From positions 26,220,355 through 26,284,354 of the forward strand of contig CM059571.1 of the NCBI GenBank assembly GCA_030386875.1: 64,000 bases of DNA, read 5' to 3'. This document shows, piece after piece, positions 1-12,700 of the stretch (position 1 is the first letter of the stretch; the number at the start of each line of letters is the position of its first letter). Source of the stretch: Morinoia aosen (lineage: Eukaryota; Arthropoda; Malacostraca; Amphipoda; Talitridae). The position numbers and the translations under genes were made by a program. Below the pieces are notes generated by a model. It was not told the DNA's origin. It worked only from the letters and a program-made list of their open reading frames with translations, and made no database searches.

Positions 1-2545
1 TGTACTCTGAAATCAGTAGAAATAAAGCAGATTGCAGGTCGGCGAAGTTAATCAGAAAAGATAGAATAGTGATGCCCTGTCTGAGGTAAATTTGCTTAAA
101 ATCTTTACTTCTATGTACAGTATCTGCATCAGACATTGTTGATATTTTAATGCTTTTTCAGAGGGGTTCACTAATGAAAATTCGCTCATGACGGGCTTCA
201 TCACTGTCGATAACTCCTGCATACGTCGGTAATAATTCCTAGGACTGACTTGTGAAGAACATATCATTCTGCTGCATAGTCACTGCATCCCACCAAACTT
301 GACTTTCTTTTTAGCTGCACAGTAATTTTCTCCAATAATGGCACACCCAACGAAAATTTGACGGAATTTACGTTACGCTCACAGTAGGGTATGAATAAGC
401 CTTTGAATAACTCAAACATCCGGGAAAGCTTTAGCTTGTGACATGAATGAAACTGCAAATTTCAGCATTGGTGTACCAAACATTTCTCAAAAACTACTAC
501 ACCATAAAAGTACAGAACTCTTGCAGCATTAATTGGTTGATTTGGAAGTTTCATAACTGCTCAAATGCGGTGTGCTGAAATACTCCTGCTTCACATTCAG
601 TAACATGAAGGATACAATTTAACAGACGTAAAGAGGTAAATTGAGTACTTATCAGGCAGATGCACGAACAGCAACCTGGTTTAACGACACTGCTGGAGTT
701 CACAAACACTGTCATCGTCACAGCACTTGGCATTTTTGAATCGCTATTAACTCCCACATGCAAATAGAGCCTAAGCATTTTAATAAATGGTAACAAACTT
801 GATATTCCTTAATATTTTAGTGCATTTGTATATTTTTATGCATTTGTATATTTTTAAACATAATACAAATAGCATTTATTTTTTGCAATTGCCAGTTTAC
901 AATTTTTTGAAAATTTCTGATCAGTATCTACAACACAGTCTGAGGATGAACTCGGAGACTAGTGTCAGAGCCAATTTTCATTTTGTAGGCTGTGCGTTAC
1001 TCTTACAGCACGTTTCCGTCAACAATTCCTCTCTGGTACAGTTAATGTTTTCTCCGTTCCGCAAATGGACTCAAGTTGCGGCACACAGTGTTGTGTTAAA
1101 TTTTACTCGGTTTGAGCGGAGCTCGTGTTAATAAGTTGATTATTCGTTAAGCTAACCCCTCACTTACAGCTGCAGCTCTCTCACGGGTGCCAAGTTACCT
1201 CAGGAAATGCTCTGCTTTACGTGTCTTTCAGGTACTACAGATATGAATGTGAATTAAAATTGCAACCTCCAATTACAACTAAACGTTCAACTGAAAAAAA
1301 TTGCAATGTACTGAACATTTTACAGTTCATGAGAACTAAGGTAAGTAGCGGGTCCAAGGGATGCATTACATATTAAAACTTGCATTATTGAAATTCTGTG
1401 CTTAGCGTGCTTAATTAAGTAGCCTCCGAATTTCAACCTTCAAGCCCACTAACAAAATATGCTACAAGAAGCGTCCTCGCGCTGAAGCTTTCTAGAATGT
1501 GCCTATTTGTTGAAAATAAGGTAAAACCACTAAGCTTTGTGAATGAGATAAAATTCTGTCTTTGCCTCTACTAAAAAGTTTGTTCATAATTTAGAAAATC
1601 TAATTATACTGGTATTTCTATGACCACTACTGTTCTCTATAAAAATTGTCTTGCAATTTTTTTCTCTTCGAATCTAAGATTCGCATTGACTTCAGCGTTG
1701 ATGTGATAAACCAACTACAGTCAGACTGAGAGTGGAGTCCCCTTGGCATGTGCACCCTTATAGTTTAGATTTGTAGCTATAGTTTTTATTGTTAACTCAA
1801 CCTTTCTATCAGTTCATTTCCCTTAATTAAGTTTGGAAAATAGTGAGTTTCCGGAATGATAATTCCTTTTTTGAACACATGCAATTTCTCATAATTAGAC
1901 TTCCATGGTTTTTAATTTTTATTTTCTTAACTTGTTAATTTGATTGTAACATTTTCCGCAGTGTTCGTTCCCGTTAAGAATGACGGTCAAGCTGAAGGAA
2001 ATCATGCACTAATGGTTACCTATGAATTTGTGCGCTATTATAGTACCTCCCATAAGTGAGTTGTATTTCGAGTATCCAATATAGTAATAAGCATCGTGTT
2101 TTTATATAGAAAAATCCGTATTTACAAATTCACATGTGATAAAAATGTTGTCGATATATTTGTAGTTATTTTGCGTGTAACCATTGGCATATTTTGCCAG
2201 GACGGCATGAACCTCTTCATGAAGGCATCTGTGGTACGGGTGTCATTACCTTGCGGTTATAAATATTTTAAAATCACTGCTATTATTAGGATAGATTCAT
2301 TTGCCTGATGTGCACCACGGAGGGCTTAATATAAGGAAATTGAAATAGAAGACATGCTTGTGTCACAGATGCGCTCATCTCAAATTTCCCAGTGTTCTTG
2401 GAATCCGAGAATATTGCTGTCTAATATTAGCAATGGAATTACATGCTTTGTTGAACATTTTACAATCCTGTCTTTTTTAACGGCACCTGTACGCTTGTAA
2501 ATAATAATTATAACCACCATGTATAGCTACACACATACACAGGTA
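1..2545. other. AT-rich unique sequence, no gene seen
   Basis: Short open frames occur on both strands, the longest about 114 codons at 787-1131 on the plus strand. They have AT-driven composition, no recognisable domain and no convincing splice signals. I see no tRNA boxes, tandem arrays or terminal repeats here. Confidence 0.5.
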
Positions 2546-2547
2546 TA

Positions 2548-3322
2548 CCGGGCGTCCCACGTAAATTTCCCCGACTTTTTGATTGATTATATCTCCGCTA
2601 TAAATTAAAATATTTGAATTGACTTTATTCCCACAATGAAGTGAATTTTATTTCCTTTTCAAATAATTTGAGTTTTTAAAAATCAGTTGAATAACCAGTT
2701 TACAATGATCAATTTACTGAAAGGAGTAGAGAAACTAATTGCTCAGAGGAAAAGTTTTTAAAACAATATTGATATTCTTCTTTATTTTGCACTTTCCAAA
2801 ACCGAAAAAAAATTTAAAAGAGTAGCAAATCATTACCTGAAATAACGTTTAAATAAATAAAGTAATTTAGTATCCTTCGATAAACCCTCCATTTCTCTCA
2901 ATGCAAGTATTGCTTCTAGCCACCATTGAACGAAGAGTTTTGCGGATAATTTCACCGTTTTCTTTCAGTTCTTGAAACACTTCTTCAATTCGTTGTCGAA
3001 GAATTATTAATGATGAAGGCGATACATACTTGGTGGTATGTAGGATACATCATTGTGAAATCATTTTTAACAGCAGGTATTGAGAAATGAAAAAGAATAC
3101 CAGTGTTGTTTGTAAAACTTTTCCCTTGAGGCATTAGTTTTCTACCCCTTTCAGTAAACCAATCATTGTAAAATGGTCATTCAACCGATTTTCAAAAACT
3201 TAAATTATTCGAAAAGGAAACAAAATTTAAAACATCGTTCAAGGAAGACAATTCAAATATGTTAAATTAAAGCGGAGATATAATAAACTAAAACGTCGGA
3301 GACCTTTTTGTGGGACACCTGG
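2548..3322 (-). mobile_element. Long-TIR Tc1/mariner-like element, internally deleted
   Basis: The element is bounded by TA on both sides (2546-2547 and 3323-3324). It begins CCGGGCGTCCCAC and ends with the inverted form GTGGGACACCTGG. The inverted similarity continues inward for roughly 260 bp per side, including shared tracts such as TATATCTCCGCT. About 250 bp remain between the arms, and they encode only the C-terminus of a transposase on the minus strand. A second family member with the same layout lies in the opposite orientation at 40022-40799. TA duplication is known for the Tc1/mariner superfamily. The copy is non-autonomous and its arms differ by many substitutions, so it is not recent. 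Confidence 0.85.
2867..3003 (-). pseudogene. C-terminal transposase remnant (DUF4817-type Tc1/mariner)
   Basis: Read on the minus strand this stretch gives an open frame with LRSMVARSNTCIERNGGF and then a stop. It matches residue for residue, with few changes, the remnant at 40366-40476, and it resembles the CIERNGGHTEG ending of the longer transposase at 51177-52249. The catalytic core is absent, so the fragment cannot be active. Assignment to the insect DUF4817/mariner-like group is from memory of the ending '(C)I..NGG'. Confidence 0.7.
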
Positions 3323-3329
3323 TATATGG

Positions 3330-3490
3330 GTAGACATACGCTCATGTACATTTATATATATTCATACATATATATGTGTATGGCGATATACACATATATG
3401 TACTCATATATATATATATATTATCTGTACATATATATGTATGTTTGCGCGCACGTGTGTACCTGTATATAATATATATGTACAAATATA
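3330..3490. repeat. TA/TATATG-rich microsatellite tract
   Basis: A run of alternating TATA, TATATG and ACATATAT motifs directly follows the transposable element. It is imperfect, with no single fixed period. Confidence 0.7.
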
Positions 3491-3960
3491 CACATGAATT
3501 TTTTTAGTGGAGAGTGAAGCTAAGCTAGTTTACCAGCTCTTTATACAAATTCTGATGGTGTTCACTATATATTCATCCATGAGTTAAATACATATTCTAC
3601 GACTATCATACCTACATTCAAATTGACAATATTAACATTTCGATTCTACTTGATAGAATATAATCGGTATAAGATTTTCTTCCATCTAATTTATAAGGGT
3701 AAAATAAAACAATATTGCGCTTATACCCCCCCTTTAGTGCCTAAATTCTCCTAAGAAAACAGAGCGTTGATAAAGTGCAATCTGTGTATTTTTCCACCCC
3801 GTGATATTTCTAAATTGCATTAAATACCAACGCCTAAAGACGTACTCAGGAAATGCACTCGTGGAATTAGCTGTTAAGCACAATTCTCTATTGGCAAGAT
3901 ACTTCAATCAACTCTTTTCCCATTCTGACGGCTTCTCAAAGGGAACATACAAGTGTATAT
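3491..3960. other. No feature seen
   Basis: AT-rich sequence without repeats, RNA motifs or sustained open frames. Confidence 0.4.
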
Positions 3961-3967
3961 TTCATTT

Positions 3968-4183
3968 CTAAAAAATTGATGCTGCTGGTGAGAAGTGTTG
4001 GTCAGCAAAATCCTTCATAAAAGAAGAATGTCTTTGCATTTTCGCCGCTTTGTTTACTTTTCCAGTAAGGCCAACATGAAATATTTTTCCGTCACAATTA
4101 AGGCAGCAATCGGCCAAAAAGTTGCAGGCGAGTCCTCTGAAGCGGTCCCCCAGCGCGGCGGCTAAATTAGAGAAGAGGACCAA
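3968..4183 (-). CDS. Weak candidate coding exon, or conserved non-coding island
   Basis: This is a 71-codon minus-strand frame that is richer in GC and in G-first codons than its surroundings. It starts MVLFSNLAAALGDRF and contains a cysteine-rich stretch (LACNFLADCCLNCDG). I recognise no family. There is no clear acceptor or donor fixing exon edges, and the same island could be regulatory DNA. The support is compositional only. Confidence 0.18.
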   Translation of the reverse strand: MVLFSNLAAALGDRFRGLACNFLADCCLNCDGKIFHVGLTGKVNKAAKMQRHSSFMKDFADQHFSPAASIF

Positions 4184-4189
4184 CGACCG

Positions 4190-5330
4190 TGACGGCGATG
4201 TAGCTTTTTTGTTTGAACAACCGCGTTAAAACTGTTTTTAGTCCCGCCCTCCAGAATCAGTTCAAGAATATGTTTCTGACCCACTAAATAATGTTACTTT
4301 ACGTTTAAAATCCTTCTCAATCGACAGTTTCTGATTGGTTGATCCATTTCATGAATCCTTGTAAAATTTAAATTTTCTTTGAGATTTTCTCCCCACAAGC
4401 AAACTTATTCAGATCGTTCGTTGACGCCTGCCATTTGGTACGTGTAATATTCTGGTTATGGTGACGCACTTATTAGGATGCACTCTTTGTGTCCACATAT
4501 AAAAGTAAACTGAACATTGCCAGCGTTTGTTGATTTAATTGGAACCTCTTTACATGTCGTAGCTTAATTGACTCGAACTAATGAAGCTCTCCGTTGCAAG
4601 AACCGGAGGACTTCATTGAGTTCATAAATGAGAGCTATTTGTTTAAAACAGTACGCTAAATTGCGAATTATCTGAAGAAAGCGTTGTCAATGGTTGAGTT
4701 GATGTACTTGATGCTCAATGAATTTTTTGTGTTTGGAATAATTTCTATGATTCATTTTCCCATAATATGTAGGGTGATATTGGCGTTGGCGGTGGATATT
4801 CAAGGATCTTTTCCCACTGATAATTACATGATGAGTAGAAGTAGCTGTATTCAATGTCAATGTATAAAGAGACGAAAGAGTCAAGTTTCCTTACAATCCA
4901 TAATCGTAGAAGTTTATTTTTGTTAATGGCATTGCCACAGTTCACCCAATGCTCAACAAAATTTGGAATATTGATTCTTGTAGAGCTGCTCACTACTACA
5001 CTCGTAGGTGTACGGGTGAATTAAATCAAAAGTCATCTTAATTAAACAGCTCAAGCTATGGCCCCCAGTTCCAAAAGTTTGCTATGTAATTATTACTTTT
5101 CCGAATGACGTTTGAATGATCATTTCGCGTGATTTTCTTACTGCATGTCGAACATCCCAATGGTATTTTCCTAATAAATTTACTCCAGGAATTTACAAAG
5201 CGTCATAGATGTGCCACGTACATATCGATACCTCGTCTATGTATATTGATACCACATCGTGTGTGACCTCTTCGGATTGAATGAAATTAAACTTTCTTAT
5301 GAGGTTAGCATCTTAAAGATACTAAGAGGT
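4190..5330. other. No feature seen
   Basis: AT-rich sequence. The overlapping short frames at 4684-4993 on both strands have no coding signature. Confidence 0.4.
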
Positions 5331-5337
5331 ATCTTAC

Positions 5338-5485
5338 CTACCCAGTTGAAAATCAGCGCAATGTTTTTGGCAGTGTCTTGACGTTTTTGGCAGGGGTTAG
5401 AGGCGCCGCAGCGCAGTGCTGCGGTCGCTACGTCCGAGACTACCTCTGCCAAGGCTATCGGCGGCACTTGCGAGAACGCCTGCAT
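5338..5485 (-). CDS. Weak candidate first exon
   Basis: On the minus strand an ATG frame beginning MQAFSQVPPIALAEVV runs into a strong donor-like site, GGTAG followed by GTAAGATA, at plus 5337-5338. The block is clearly GC-richer than its flanks. Another frame of the same strand is also open for about 30 codons, and no downstream exon was found. I do not recognise the product. A decayed repeat is an equally good explanation. Confidence 0.2.
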
Positions 5486-5489
5486 AGAT

Positions 5490-8400
5490 CTGCCTAGAAC
5501 TGTTCTACATTTTTATGGAGTTTTTTAGTAGTTCTTGGTAGATAAAAGCAACTGCGTGGAGCATTTTTCAGTCTTCAAGACTACATGATGCAGCTTGAAT
5601 AATTTTAACATCAATATAACATTTAAAAATGATGCAACAACGAATAATTGCAAACAATCGATATATCTCAGGATAATCCCTGATTCGCCGGTTTACGACA
5701 GTTATCTTTCTTTACAATAAGCCTTGGTAACAAGAGATATCTGTCCCCTTGAACACCAATCAGGGCGATGTGAATCTTTAATAAGAATCCTTTTTTATAC
5801 GGAGTAAAGATATACACTTGATTTTTTCATTAATCGCCAGTAGTAAACCACTTTTATAGTGCCTCTTAAATCCATATATACAATTCAACTAATTTGAATT
5901 GTAATTTGACAGTAATTCATTTCCTTGCGCAAAAATAACGCAGACATAAACCACTGCACAGCACAACAAATGCACGGAAAATTGAATGTAAAAAATTTGT
6001 GTTATTCAGCTAGGTAATAATACTAACGTTGGGATGTTGAAATACAATACAAATAAAACAATAGAGCTAACTAAAGTAAATATACGGGCGCACATCAGCA
6101 GAAGCACACTTGTTACCGCCTGTTTTCGACCGAGGCATTTGCTGCTGCGAGCGACAAAGGCAAACAGAGAGCTTATTTGCTCCAATTCGACTGTAGACAA
6201 TTACTACAAATGTCTGCCAAAAAACGCTATTCGAATTGAGTCCCATGCATTTTGTCTGCGATAAACTGCTGGAATTCGTCTTAAAACTGCGATCACTGCG
6301 AAAAACTGCCAAAATTCTCCCGCGCAGCTGCGCTAATTTTCAACTGGTACAAATCTCAAAGATCCCAAAAATGAAAACAAAAGTTTTGTAAGTAAGCCAT
6401 ATGAGCAACAATGAAATTGATGGTGACTTTTTCAATAATTCGAGTTGACACATTATCGATACAAATCATCATTCCAACTATTGAAAATTATACTTGATTC
6501 ATTAATTATCCTGCATAATTAGGTCAGAAATAACCAGGTAGAAGCAAAAGAAACATCAGGGAGATCCTCGATTTTACCGAAAGAATACTTTATGAAAATT
6601 CAGAGCAGAGTAGGGCAAGAAACAACATGAGAGAATAAAAAATCAATAAAAATGAGGGTATAACTAGTAAAACACAAGTTCTAGCCGAAATCGTCATTCA
6701 CTTCGAATTGCATCAAAAAAAGGAGTCTACATTAGTACCATTCAATGGTCCAATTCAATGTAAGAGAAGGGCGTTTTTTAAATTCGTGCATGTTACAGGA
6801 AATTATTTTTCGAATGCATGACAATATTAATTGTCGCCTTTTTTGAAGACGCCGGCGTCGTCATGAGTTATATAGAAAGCAATTTTCATTTTGGTGAAAG
6901 ATGTACGATAAAAAAGTTTTGTTGAATCTCGATACTTATTTGGACTATCTTCTGATTACCTCGAGCTAATCAGGCAAATAGTTTAATTTTTAAATCAAAA
7001 TCTGCCTTCGAAATCAGTTGGGAAACGGAAGTTCATGTTGATTATTGTCTGACGACTCCGGTAGAAAATCAACCTTAAGCCGTACTAATGGCAATAAAAA
7101 ATAGAATCTCTAAATTGTACAGAGCCATGCCATAACTAAAGTGATAACAACCAAATTTTGTCCATAGTATGTACAATATGAATACCCAGTTCGACAGGGC
7201 CATCGATCCAGCGTTACACTAAAATTTTCATTAATAAAAAATGTTGCTTTTAGTTCTCGGTACCCGTGATATAAAAGAAATTCCATGTTTGCTCGCATTT
7301 ATTTAAATTCGTCTTAGCATCAAGATATATGGGTAGATATACCTTACATAGATCTATACGGATCATGACGGACATAAATCTCTACATTACCGAGACATGC
7401 ATCGCACCGTCATCTCGTCCTGTGAAGCGCAGGTGCAGACAGAGATGCTTCAGAATGAATTATTTTTATTCTTATGGTTTACGATCCTACGGTAACAAAT
7501 AGAAGCAAAGAAAAAATAAAAGCTCTGTTTTACTCATCAGATATTTTCTAAGTCTTTTTTCCCGCTATAAACAGCATTCAAATTTGTATTGAAACGACTA
7601 CGGTTAGAGCAAAGAAGATAATGCAAACTCAACAGCGTCACTGGCACCGTAACTCATTTTATTTAAATGTCTTCCACAGCGAGGCGCTCTCTGCTAGACT
7701 CTATTCCCAAAATCGCTTCCTTTGAATAAAGCCTTTGATCTCAGTGAGGGGAAATCAGATCAGTAAAAAAACACGCTTTGACACCTTGTTCGTAGAAAAT
7801 GAACATCACGCATTGTAATGTCTACGATCTCTTGAAACTGATTACTAGCTCTTTGATCAATGCGGTTTCTTTGAGTGCCCCTTTCCCGAGTGCCTGTTTC
7901 ACATCTGAAATCAAAAACTTTTCAAATAACATTCCAAATACTTTACTTCTATTTGCATGGAATGTGCTGCTGGAACTCAATCTTTTTTCAAAATTTTCAA
8001 AAGTCATTTTCTAAAAAAACAATGACGGTTATTTCAGTGAACATGAATAAATGCTTAATTATGCAGTACGGTGCAGACCGCAGTACAATATATCACATCA
8101 GGCCTTTGGCATATATCATTTCGCAGAAGAATTTCCATCTGTCGGGAGAAAACAGACCAATTTTTGCAGCGCAACGCCAGTCTTTGCGAGCTCGATGTGA
8201 GCCGGATGACATCGTTAAGATGCTTCAAAATATCCTTCCGCAAGCGAGCGAGAGAAATTGAATCATCTCGTGTTAGCCTAAGGGAAAGAGTAAAACGATT
8301 TAATCAAATAGTATCTCGCTCTGCAAGAGATTCCAAATGGAATTAAATTTACTTAGGCATATTGAAAGCACTAATTTTTGCACTTGAAATATCTACGTCA

Positions 8401-9485
8401 GTAATTGTAGCGGTCGACTCAGAGCAGCTGTTCCTGGAACATTTTATGTAACATAACATTTTGATTGACGTAGGGTATAAATAGCTTGTCTGAAGAGTAG
8501 AGCTATAGTTTTTGCTGTACTGTACTCATTGACATTGACGAGGTCTCATAACATAGTTTCATGCTTTGCACCAGCTCTAGTTTAATTGAACTAGCCAAGC
8601 CCGGGTATCAAAACAACTCAATAAAAAATATAGTAGTGTATCAAAAACAGAGTTATGTTCGTCGTCAAGTTCCTCTTCGGGAGGGCATTACTGAATCTGG
8701 AAGCTTTAACTTGAAACTTTGGCAATTTTTTTAAATGACCAGAAAGGTTTCCTGAATCAGCAAATAAATCAGCCCAGTCAATTGGATCATTCCACAACCA
8801 AAGAAATGCCTCCCTCATGCCCTACAGAGGTTTCTATCGTTTGGTAATCCACGCAAAGCTCAAATTTCCCTCCACGGAAACAATCAGCTCATTATTAGGA
8901 ACCAGGTACCAATGGTTTTGAAGCAAATTATTTGTATTACGAGATGAAGCAACCACTGGTAAAAATTTCGCAAGCATATTCTATTCCACAGCAATTTCCT
9001 TCGGTAGGTGTTGCAGCTTCACCATAAAAAAATCATCAAATTTATAAGAGAAAGCAGCACTGACAGTGAAATCATCACGACTGAGGCAAGATTCTTCAAA
9101 TTAATGCTAATAATTGCTCGTAAAATTCCAGATGTCCATGATGGCCTGAACATTTGTATTACTGCTGATCCGGCCCGTTTTTAGAAATGCTGCAATCAAA
9201 GGAAAAGGAGAAGGTAATTTGAGCAAATAGCTTGGCGATTTCCGAAATCAGTTTTGTATTTCATGCCAAATAACAGGTCTATTTTATTATTTGTACAAGG
9301 AGGGCTTAACTCGAAATCAATCGAAGTCTGAAGTAATTAATGCTGAGCTGCACTTTAATATTGGCTCTTAATCTAAGCCGTAAATTCTAATTAAACGGTG
9401 ACTTTTTAGTATATTCAATTTGTTGATATGTTTTCGAGCATTATAAGTTTTCTAAAACTCGACGTTGCATTAGATATACCGAGCT
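5490..9485. other. AT-rich stretch without recognisable genes
   Basis: Several overlapping 60-128 codon frames (for example 6034-6312 and 7875-8346) overlap each other on opposite strands and show no domains. No tandem arrays or terminal repeats were noticed. Confidence 0.4.
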
Positions 9486-9489
9486 TCTT

Positions 9490-9770
9490 TTCCATTTTGT
9501 TTCCATGCATTGAACTGTAAGCTTAGCTGCAGCGAATAGGCAATTCGATTAATGATGCTTAAGCCTTCTAAATAGAGCGAAGCTGAGGAGTAATTCCAGC
9601 GAGCTATTACTTCATGCTTAATAAACCTATAGGACCGAGACTAACTCTTAAGCATAACAATAAGCGTATTAAATGAAAATGTGACGGCCATTGAGCGGAT
9701 TAGCTCGAGAGAGTGCAATATTCCAGCGTCTCTGTTAAACGGGGAGTTGGATCCCGACCTGCATCAGAAG
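9490..9770. promoter_or_regulatory. Candidate conserved non-coding / enhancer-like island
   Basis: This stretch is less AT-biased than its surroundings and lacks sustained open frames. It carries repeated homeodomain-type cores (ATTAATGATG, GTAATT, TTAATAAA) interspersed with GC-containing segments such as GGCCATTGAGCGGATTAGC. The call is inference from composition and motif density alone. Cross-species conservation would be decisive and cannot be tested here. Confidence 0.2.
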
Positions 9771-12700
9771 AGTCGCATCTCTAGAAACCGACACAACAGC
9801 GCAGGAAAAACAAAACCACAACGCCACGTAATGCAAAGTTCATAGTAAACTCCTCGACAAATACCGTCGAAAAAAATTGCAAATCTCAGAAAGATGCAGC
9901 AATAAAGATTAATTTTCTACAGAGTAAGTCTCATGCATTAATATTTGCACAATTCTAAATGAGAGCGGCAGGTATTCACAGCGTGTTGAACTTTAATAAC
10001 TTGTCTGTGACATAGTTGCTCATAGTTTCACGACGGTTCAGCTTGGCTGTAGACCGCATATGCTTTATTTTATCCGATAAAATAAACTAATGATTCGCCA
10101 AATAATTTAAATTATTAACACAGTCTTAGCCTATTATTTTCTAGTGAAAAACGTTATGCCCTCTGCTCACCAACGAACGCCCTAGCTCTCCCTGCTTTTT
10201 TCTTGACCTAACACACAGACTTGCCTGTAAAGGAGTGAGCTATCTCCATAGAAATGGAATTCCGTGCTTTCATGTTACGAATATTTCTCTCACGTCTTTC
10301 GACACTAGCGCCAGATTGCTGCGCGTGCTGCCATTAAGGGTCAACAGCCCCGAAAGACAACTGTTTTGTGGCATTGCACTTCCCAGTAATTTCCTGTTTT
10401 TACAGCGATAACTCCTCCTTTTAAAAGGCATCTTTGTAACAAACTGTGCTGATAGAGCATTTGCTAGTACGTTCCTTGCCATTTGTGCTACAAAAACAGT
10501 TGCGGGGAAAACTGAGAGGTAAAGTAAGTCATTTTGTCTTTTATTTTCCTCGATTATTTTTTCGGTGAAAGAGAATGCGTGGGCTGCAAAGTATTTTTTT
10601 TGAATCTACATAAGCTTGCCCATGAACTTTACTGGTCAAATATACAGTTCCAAAAAAATGCAGTTAGCTACAATGTTTGAAAATATGTCCATAAATAAAT
10701 GATAAATAAATGCATACCATTGACAACAATAAACAGGTCGTTTTGACGATTTGTACGGAATGATCAACGCATTCAGCCTTCTAGAGACAATGGCACTTTA
10801 TGCGATAGTATGCTTGTATACTGATGAAGCATCTTTTACAACCGCATGGATTTCCATCCTGAGTATTGTGGTAATTTAAACAATACAGTAATCTAATGCA
10901 GGGAAACATTTTTTGGCATTCAAAATGAATTGCGGATGAGATGATATACTGACGCTAGCGTGTGAACCTCATGTACAGTTTGTAGAGACAATTTTTGTAA
11001 TTCCATGGCGATACCGTACACATAAAGAAAGCAAAGATGGTATCAAAGCGTCTGATGGCAAGAACAGCAGCACATGAGCGGCGAGGTGACCACGAGCATG
11101 CATGGTGGAAGAGTCACGTGATGCAGCCGACGTGACGTGCAGAACGTGGCAATTTCTCAATTTCTCACGCGTCAATTTCTCAATTAAAAACAAAAAATGC
11201 TTTAAAGCATAGAATTTATAAATCAAGTTATACTTTACAAAATGAAATATCATAATCTCTGATATAACGGGGCGCCAAATCAAAATAGCGCAGATTATAA
11301 ATACGTCACGTTTCGGGAATAATGGTTGTTATTGTAGCCGCGCTACGACTGTTTAAGCTGAAAAACTATTATTTCCTAGCTCAAAAACTACTGGCACATT
11401 ACTATGAGTTGTTGTCCATCTTGAGTTATTTATTAGAGATTGTACATCATTACAGCAGTTACGAGAAAACTGCAAACATAGGACACTTTTGTGACTCTCA
11501 ACAGGGAACTGCGATGGCTGGACTTATGTCAAATTATTTTCTCCCCAACGTAAATCGGAAAAGCTTCTCATTTTCTAGCACTTTGTGCCGGGTTTTTGTT
11601 CGTGTTAATAACAGTAAATAGGCTGTAAGCGCTGTTTTAAGAAGAATTATGCAGTAGGAAGACCCATGATGAATCAATGGACCGCGTAATCAATTTAATA
11701 CAATACAGAAAAATAATAAGTGAAACTGAAAAGCCTTTATAGTACCCGCTGTGAAATATAATGTTTTAGAATCAGTGCACGGCCCCATCTTCATTTCACC
11801 GTCAGCGTAGTTATGGGAACCAAGAATTTTTGAGTTGGTAATTTCATAGAAATTGAAAATTCGCTCTTTTCCCATAAATTTTCAGTTGGTTTCATAACAT
11901 TTTACCACCCTAATAATTTAATTTTTCACTGGAGACGTTTGCGACATATGAGATAAAGTATATTTTTTCACCTTGAGATCATGATTCTCCAAAATTTTAA
12001 TTTTAAAATTCTATGATATAAATATTTTTAATGCGTTCACTAGAGACAGCTGGAAAAAATCTGACAAAAAATATGAATGCATCTTAACAATATTTCCTGC
12101 TGGGGTACCATAGAATTATTAAACATATGACTTGCCGTACGTGGTCGTCTTACTTTGAGACAATTCTTATTCATTCGTTGAGAGCAAAAATGCAAGTCTT
12201 ACAAAGAGATCAATTAACGAAGTTGCAACTCGTGCCTCTTGATATGTGATTTGAAACCATATATCTGCTTGACAAGTTGACACTAACGAAGGGGTAAGTA
12301 GAGAAAAATCGACAAGGATTGCCGTGATATCAAGTTTCCTTCAAGTAAGATTAAAACTTCAGCAACTTATTTCTAATGAAAATAGTCAGCGACAAAACCA
12401 AAAGGCTCGTGAGGTAATCACGGGACTTACTGCTGATTCATAGATAAAAACACTAGGTAGTTCAAGTTCTACCTCGTTGAATTTTCAGCGAAAAAAGTAT
12501 GAAGTAAAAATTACATATTTTATCATTTAAATATAAACGATCTTCAGAAACCTCATTAAATTCGAATATTTACTGATAAATGGTGAATTCAGATGTTAAA
12601 CGAAATTGAAGTAAAATTTGTAACAAAAAAATAGCGAGAAATGTGTTCATATCATAAATGGTTGCCCATCTCACGTGCTTCGTTTCTCGAGAATTGTCAG